Shown: piece after piece, positions 58,466 to 64,000 of the stretch | Layout: every line of letters begins with the position of its first letter | Numbering within the stretch: position 1 is the first letter of the stretch | Assembly (NCBI GenBank): GCA_003508835.1 | Contig: PUFA01000183.1 | Span: forward strand, 2,542,001 to 2,606,000 | Direction: 5' to 3' | Source: Eonycteris spelaea | Lineage: Eukaryota; Chordata; Mammalia; Chiroptera; Pteropodidae | Length of the DNA stretch: 64,000 nucleotides | The notes under the pieces: generated by a model | Database searches by the model: none | Seen by the model: only the letters and a program-made list of their open reading frames with translations | Told to the model about the DNA's origin: nothing | Program-made: the position numbers and the translations under genes

Positions 58466-59499
58466 AAAAGACAAAAGACTAAGGGGATGGCCTCTTCCCC
58501 AGAACTGCATGGGTTCCTAAAAATGGCTTTCATTCCTGAGTCAGGGGACATCAATGGAGAAGCATTCTTTCCTCATTACTTTGGTGTCCCAGTGAGGAGA
58601 TAATGTTCAGAGGCAACTACTAGACTCAGAGTCCCCTTGATTTTCCTGTCAGCCTTGCAAAGTTATTTGTGCAGCCAGGAAGGGAGTGTCAGTATACATG
58701 TCCCTAAGTAGCAATTAATGTTTTAGAAAGACCAACAAGGACAGGAAATTTCTTGAGCTACAAGAATGAGAAAAGAAAGATTGGGGAGACTTCCTCCCTT
58801 CCTGCCATCCCCACCAGTAGTACAAGGTGAAAAATTGCAATAAAACTGCTCAGCTATCCTACCAGTCACCTCCGTCCTCATAGCATTCCACACAAGGGGA
58901 ATGTGTGAAGAAATTTATGGGATTAATGTGGGCATTCCAAACAATTCAATGATTTTATCATTTCAAAGCAAAGTGCCCATTTTGAATATGCTTATTATGG
59001 ATTGTTTATAGACTGTTTCCAGCAATTGTCCTTCAGTAGGCTCTCAACTCTATGTCCTGAGTACATCGTAAACACTCCAGCATGTCCCTAGAATTTGTGT
59101 CAGTACATTCCAGACTTCAAGGAAATGAACACTGCTGACCCAGGGCTGCTTTGTTCAGTTCCTTTATGAGAGCTAGAATCACATTAAACTCACCAGCCTG
59201 AAAGAGCCACTTGGCAGAATTCTGACATTTAAACCTTATGAATAAAAACAGTGAGGTATAGGGACAAGTATCATTTTGCTGTAAGAATTCACAATGAGCA
59301 TGAATGTCAAAATGATTGCTTGCAATCTACATTTGCTCACATATTTTACAATTACCCAAAAACTCATTTCTGCTACAGATGCTGGTGTACTGTTTCCAGG
59401 GCAATATGAGCACAAACATGAAAAAGCCTGTTCCCTAGGTGGGTTGAGGGAATCAGAACACACCAATTGCTTTGCTAGAGAGACAGCCACACACCCTGA
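58466..59499. other. No gene recognised
   Basis: Unassigned sequence. Opposite-strand frames at 59236-59622 (128 codons) and 59294-59551 (85 codons) overlap and meet at the poly-C run, with no domain. Confidence 0.4.
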
Positions 59500-59511
59500 C
59501 CCCCCCCCCCC
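59500..59511. repeat. Poly-C run
   Basis: Twelve consecutive C residues, likely prone to sequencing and replication slippage. Confidence 0.97.
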
Positions 59512-59864
59512 ACCAACTCTGATCTGCACACTGGCAATGACTGCCATCTGAGGAAGGACACTGGGAAGAATGGACTTAAGAAGTATTTGGGACAAGGCAA
59601 AAACACATGAAAACATTTTCACCTGAACTGCAAAATGTTAAAGACAAGAAGAGTCTGACAAACCTCTCAAATACATGACAAAACATTGAGTCACTCTTTG
59701 AAATATCATTTTGATACATAACAAACTCTTGTGAAGGTGTGGGCTGATTAGAGAAATAACTAAAAATCATTTTGAAGATGTGACTGGTAAATAAGATTAA
59801 TGTTAATGCTGGTACAGAGCATATTCTAGGCAAAAAATGAAATGTTCTGGTGTGTGTAGGGGGG
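59512..59864. other. No gene recognised
   Basis: Unassigned sequence. Confidence 0.4.
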
Positions 59865-59910
59865 TGAGAGAGAGAGAGAGACAAGAGAGACAGAGAGACA
59901 GAGAGAGAAT
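59865..59910. repeat. (GA)n microsatellite, imperfect
   Basis: GA and GACA units, with a short 'agagacagagagacag' echo. The 129-codon minus frame crossing it (59576-59965) reads Ser-Leu repeats and is an artefact. Confidence 0.93.
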
Positions 59911-62685
59911 GAAACTGTGAAAGCATGATAAAACAAAGAGAGAGTGACCCCATTACACAACCCAATGACTGTATCTTGGCTCCAAATTCAATGCTAAAAA
60001 AGCACTTTGAGAAATGATGGTATCATTGAAATACATCTTAATTCCCCAAAAGGAATACTCAGAGAGGGCTGCAGTATTTAGATATGTAGGTTCTGAAATG
60101 TTTGTTTAAACAATGAGTCTTCATATGTCTATTATAGATCTACGGGAATAGACTACCCAAAGGGGAACACACAGGGTATTTGCTCAGCTTGTTGTAGCAG
60201 GGGAGTTGGCCCTCATCACTGCATTTGGCAAAGACTCTAGACAGGCAGAGGAGTAGTAAAGCTTCAGAATGAAAAAAAGAAAGGCTTCTGTGCTCTGATT
60301 GGATATTGTTGGGGAAACCTGGAGGTATGCTATCTAGAAGCAGTACATTTTATGTGATTGGTTAGAGGATTATATTTCTATGATTGGGCCTGAGTTGGAA
60401 AAGAAAGACAAAAAAATAGAGAAGCTGACAGTCATTGACCAGGTTCTAACCATTCTGGGCCAGTTGCTGCAGAGCTAGTGAGTCAGAGTCTTATGGACGT
60501 GTATGGGTTTGCCATTGTCCATTTGCACATTATCCTGAGCTGCGGCAGGTCTTCAAAATTGGTATTAGGTACCTGGAGAAGTCTCTTTTCCTTAGCTCTT
60601 TCCATCATTCACTCATTCAGGCTTGAGGTAATATGCAGCATATTAAATGCTTCTGGAAGACAAACCATGGTCCAGGGAAATTTTCCAGTTCTCAGCTTGA
60701 CCTTCCACTCTGACTGTACTTGATGCTTTGACCTTGTGGCTCCCCATCTGAGCTAATACTCTTAGATTGCCCAATTGAGTTTAGCAACCTCACCTCCTAA
60801 TTCTGGACCTTGATTCTGATACTGGAACCTCAGAGGAAACATCTAGTATATTCCTTCTCACCTCCACCTCTAACTATGCTCAGACTAGCCTCCAAGATCT
60901 CACCAGTTGGACTTCCAATCCATCCATCCATGAGCAATATCAGACGGGGCTATTTGGCAAAGCTCCATGAAAACCCTTAAAGGCATCTAGACTATTACTT
61001 AAACTATGGTGAATGCTTTAAAATCAACTTTTAGAGTATGGAGTCAATGGAAAGGAGTCCATGGAAATAAAAAGGTGCGGGGTGCTCATTCGCAAAGAAC
61101 AAAAGAAGAAAATGAATCAGAGTCTGGGACACCTATCAGAACCAACAAAATTGACCTCTGGCTATGATATAATAAGAAATACCAAACCACATTTGGTCCA
61201 TTTTCTCTAACACTGACAAACTTAAATCCATAAAGCAGTTGTGTTCTTCTTTTTTAAATTTCTATGTAAACTTCCTAATCAAATGTCAGGCTGTCAACCC
61301 AGGAGGGATATTCCCAAGGCTGGCCTAAGAAAAAAGGAGTGTGGTTAGTGAAGCCCCTCTGTCCTAGGGCCCAGCAGCCCTGTCTCTGCTCTGGCCTTGG
61401 ATGTTATATTGCTTTCCTGTGAAGTTTCATAATGATTTTTGAAATGGCATTGATTACAAGCAAGTCCCCATGCAGTCTAGGGCTCAGCTACTCTCAAGAC
61501 TTGTTGACATCCTATTATGCATAATAAATTCTTCGTTTAGGAAGGAAAGGGATTTTTGCTTTTCCTTTCAAAAAGAATAAACAGAACAAAGAAAAAGAGA
61601 AAAAAGGAAGACTGAGTTTAGAGAGCACTCCTTGCAGAGCGTTTAATTTTCAGGATGCCTAGGGCTGGATAACTCCATTACAGGCAATGAATTCCTGATT
61701 TCCTCCAAGTCATTTTACATCTGAATTCTGTCTTCTTCCTCTTTGCAGATACTTTGGCACCGGATGGTTTTATGACTGACAGTGATAGATATTAATCCAT
61801 GTACCAGGCATACCCCTTACAGTTTATAGAGAGGATGGGTGGACAGATCTGGCTGGTGAAGCTCTCTCCTCACCAATGGCTTTTGCAGAGCCCAGACTAT
61901 TGATCTGCCATATGATGAAAGTGACAAGTAACCATGAAGACTAGAAGAAACCACTGAAATGAGTTGCTTTTAAGAAAACATAAGTAGAATTTGAGTCTAA
62001 TAATCTAGAAGTACAAGAAGAACTGGAAGTAAAAATGGAGATGATGGGGAACATAAAGCTGTGGAAAAAGCTGTTTCCATTAGCTAATATAACGCACTTA
62101 TATGCTCTGTTGGTAAGGTTAAAGGTTGCAGGCTGCTATATATACCAGTGGGATAGCATTCTGGGCCACGTATTTTGTGTCATAGGTTCTGTCCTGAAGA
62201 AGCTTTGGGGCCCGGGGTTTGGGACTCTGGGGTGGGTAAAAGTGTTTATACAGGAGCACGCACCTCCTATTTACATTCCTCTTGTCTCCTGACAGCAAGT
62301 GAAGGCAGTAGGATAACTGGATTTTTAAAAATATTTCTAGTTATACGACCAGCAAGAAATCTTTGGATTGACAGTTTAGTCTCACTCAGGTATCCACTTC
62401 CCAATCCATCTCTCATCTTATTAATTGATGGTCCATGCCAGAATCAGCTATTTCACTGCAAACTATAAAATGGTGATTCTTTAATCCTGTCATTTCTTCC
62501 ACATTTATTAGATAGTATTCTTCTGTAAAAAAATTCCTCTTGTAAAATTCATTTTTAACACATGTTCATTTTGTGACTAGCAAGTGATGTGTAAGCTGAT
62601 TTTTTGACATTTGCCACAAATCAGTAGAATAAAATTTTGAACATGCTATACATTCAAGACAGTGTCTCTCCCTCTCCTTCTTCCT
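59911..62685. other. No gene recognised
   Basis: Unassigned sequence with small frames (81 to 97 codons, plus) lacking any domain. Nothing suggests an exon. No repeat named with confidence. Confidence 0.4.
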
Positions 62686-62689
62686 TTTT

Positions 62690-63290
62690 TTAAACCAAGG
62701 ACACAGTGCTAGGTGCTTTAATTGTTATAATTTAACATCCATTCATTTAACAAATATTTTTTTAGTGTCTCCTATGTGCCAGACACTACTCCAGGGACTC
62801 AAGATACAGCAGTGAACAGAAAATGAAAACCTCCTATTAACATAAGCTTCTTTCAGGAGGAGAAAGGTGGATGACAAATATAAAATATATATGTTAAATG
62901 ATAATAAATGCTATGGAAAAAACAAAGTAGGAAAAGAGAAAAGGGGTTGGGCAGGGAAGGAAGTGATTTTATAATTTTAAATAGGAGTGGGATCCCTGAG
63001 AAGGTGATATTTTGGCAAAGACCCTAAGAGTTAAGGCTCCACACAGAGGAAATAGTATATATGAGCCTGGTTTGTTTAGACAATAACAAGGAGGCCAGCA
63101 AGGTTAGAACGAAACTTAATAAAGATAGAGGTCAGAGAGGAGTATAGGGTAGAAGATCCTGTGGAATCTTTCTTATACTTCACTGTCAGGATTTTAGCAT
63201 TTACTTAGAGTGACATAGGCAGCCATTGGAGGATTTTGAGTACAAGAGTGACATTATATGACTTACATTTCAACAGGGTCTCTTTAGCTG
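62690..63290 (-). repeat. L2 LINE, reverse orientation
   Basis: A long antisense L2 readable in order: 'aacatccattcatttaacaa', 'cctatgtgccagacactact', 'gatacagcagtgaacagaaa', 'aatgctatggaaaaaacaaa', 'aaggtgatattttggcaaag', 'aacaaggaggccagcaaggt', 'aggcagccattggaggattt' and 'gagtgacattatatgactta'. It covers about 600 bases. Confidence 0.85.
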
Positions 63291-63329
63291 CTGATTATTT
63301 TAGCATTCAAAGAGAAGCTCATTACTCCC

Positions 63330-63440
63330 CCTTCTTATTACACAGGAAAAAAAATCAAGACTCACTGAGGTTAATAAGTGATATGCTCCAGGTCACCACA
63401 TATAAAGAGGTAAAGCCATGCTTCAATCCAGGCCATTAAC
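63330..63440 (-). repeat. MIR SINE fragment, reverse orientation
   Basis: 'actcactgaggttaataagt', 'gatatgctccaggtcaccac' and 'catgcttcaatccaggcc' match antisense MIR. Confidence 0.55.
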
Positions 63441-64000
63441 TATCAGTTTATGAAACAGAGCAGACTAACAGACCTTGTTATTAAGGAAAAAAGTGGAGTT
63501 GGGGGTTACCTGTGTTGAGTCACGGCACAGCTCTTCAGCCCATGGGCCTCTGAAGATGAGTTCTCCATTCTCTTCTCTGTTTGGCAGTAAAAGTTAAGAT
63601 GCTTAGCACTGAGCAAAGTTATGCTATTAATCTCATCTTTTCTCATCGAGGCTTCTCATCTTTCCAAAAGATGACATTTCTAAAACTGTGAGTACAATAA
63701 ACTTAAGGCCATAGAGCATGACTCTTAAAAAGACAGTTTCATGAGCTGTAAAAAGTAATCATGGTTTGTCAAGTCAGCAAATCTCTCTCCTTCAGTCTTT
63801 TAACCATCACTAATGCCTTTTTTGGAGAGAACATGCTTTTGTTCTTTTATTTCTCAAAGCTGTCAGTGGGGGAGAACTATTTCTTTACTAAAGAACCCTG
63901 ACCACTTGGGGCTGATAAAAGAATTTTATTCAACAATTTCTTCTCAGCCTCTCTGCTGGGGGCGGGACAAGCTGTTGACCAAGAATTACAATAGCAGTTG
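63441..64000. other. No gene recognised
   Basis: Unassigned sequence to the window end. Confidence 0.4.

Noticed and set aside
59236..59965. Minus frames of 128 and 129 codons
   Set aside because: One crosses a poly-C run, the other a (GA)n tract. No domain is seen.

Overview
The window looks like intergenic or intronic DNA from a placental mammal. It is AT-rich, has no long open frames, and is dense with LINE-1, L2, MIR, MER5-type, MaLR/ERVL and class I endogenous retrovirus sequence plus simple repeats. The LINE-1 3' ends share a 'TTTCAGGTGTACA' type 3'UTR that I associate with Laurasiatheria. A bat is my best guess, but a perissodactyl, pangolin or carnivore cannot be excluded. I found no host protein-coding gene, exon, tRNA or other RNA gene that I can defend. 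Every longer open frame I could explain is a transposon relic, crosses a repeat boundary, or looks like chance.

Layout. 0.45-1.3 kb: 3' end of an old L1 (minus strand). 1.3-7.4 kb: mostly unassigned DNA with MIR, L2 and MER5-like fragments. 7.4-20.0 kb: a nested LINE-1 cluster, all on the minus strand. An old L1M (7370-8538 and 16728-19990) was split by a younger L1 (8539-16715) that left a 12-bp target-site duplication. The younger L1 carries a further small L1 3'-end insertion and an internal duplication plus deletion. 20-25.7 kb: MIR, two MER5A copies and unassigned DNA.

25,731-32,642: a minus-strand class I (gammaretrovirus-like) provirus with both LTRs, a CTAAG target duplication and a primer binding site matching tRNA-Phe at 17 of 18 bases. 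Recognisable but broken gag, pro, pol (RT, RNase H, integrase) and env follow. The tRNA-Phe site and Env/TM features point to the ERV-F/Fc group. It encodes no complete protein.

32.6-46.4 kb: unassigned DNA with MIR, L2, MER5A, an MLT1-type MaLR LTR framed by microsatellites (35.6-36.1 kb), and an ERVL-type LTR with a leucine-tRNA-like primer site (45.3-46.4 kb). 46.5-48.1 kb: another old L1. 48,301-54,876: a near full-length L1 (minus strand) with 5'UTR, ORF1 and ORF2 in order and a 15-bp target duplication, but with broken frames. Just outside its 5' end are a perfect 87-bp tandem duplication (55,207-55,380) and an inverted copy of part of the L1 5'UTR (55,412-55,537). 55.5-64 kb: unassigned DNA with MIR, L2 and simple repeats.

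Nothing here looks like a new functional system. What is worth a second look is structural: the provirus, the nested L1s with traceable order of insertion, and the small rearrangement next to the full-length L1. Repeat family names come from recognising consensus-like stretches by eye, so boundaries are approximate unless a target-site duplication fixes them.
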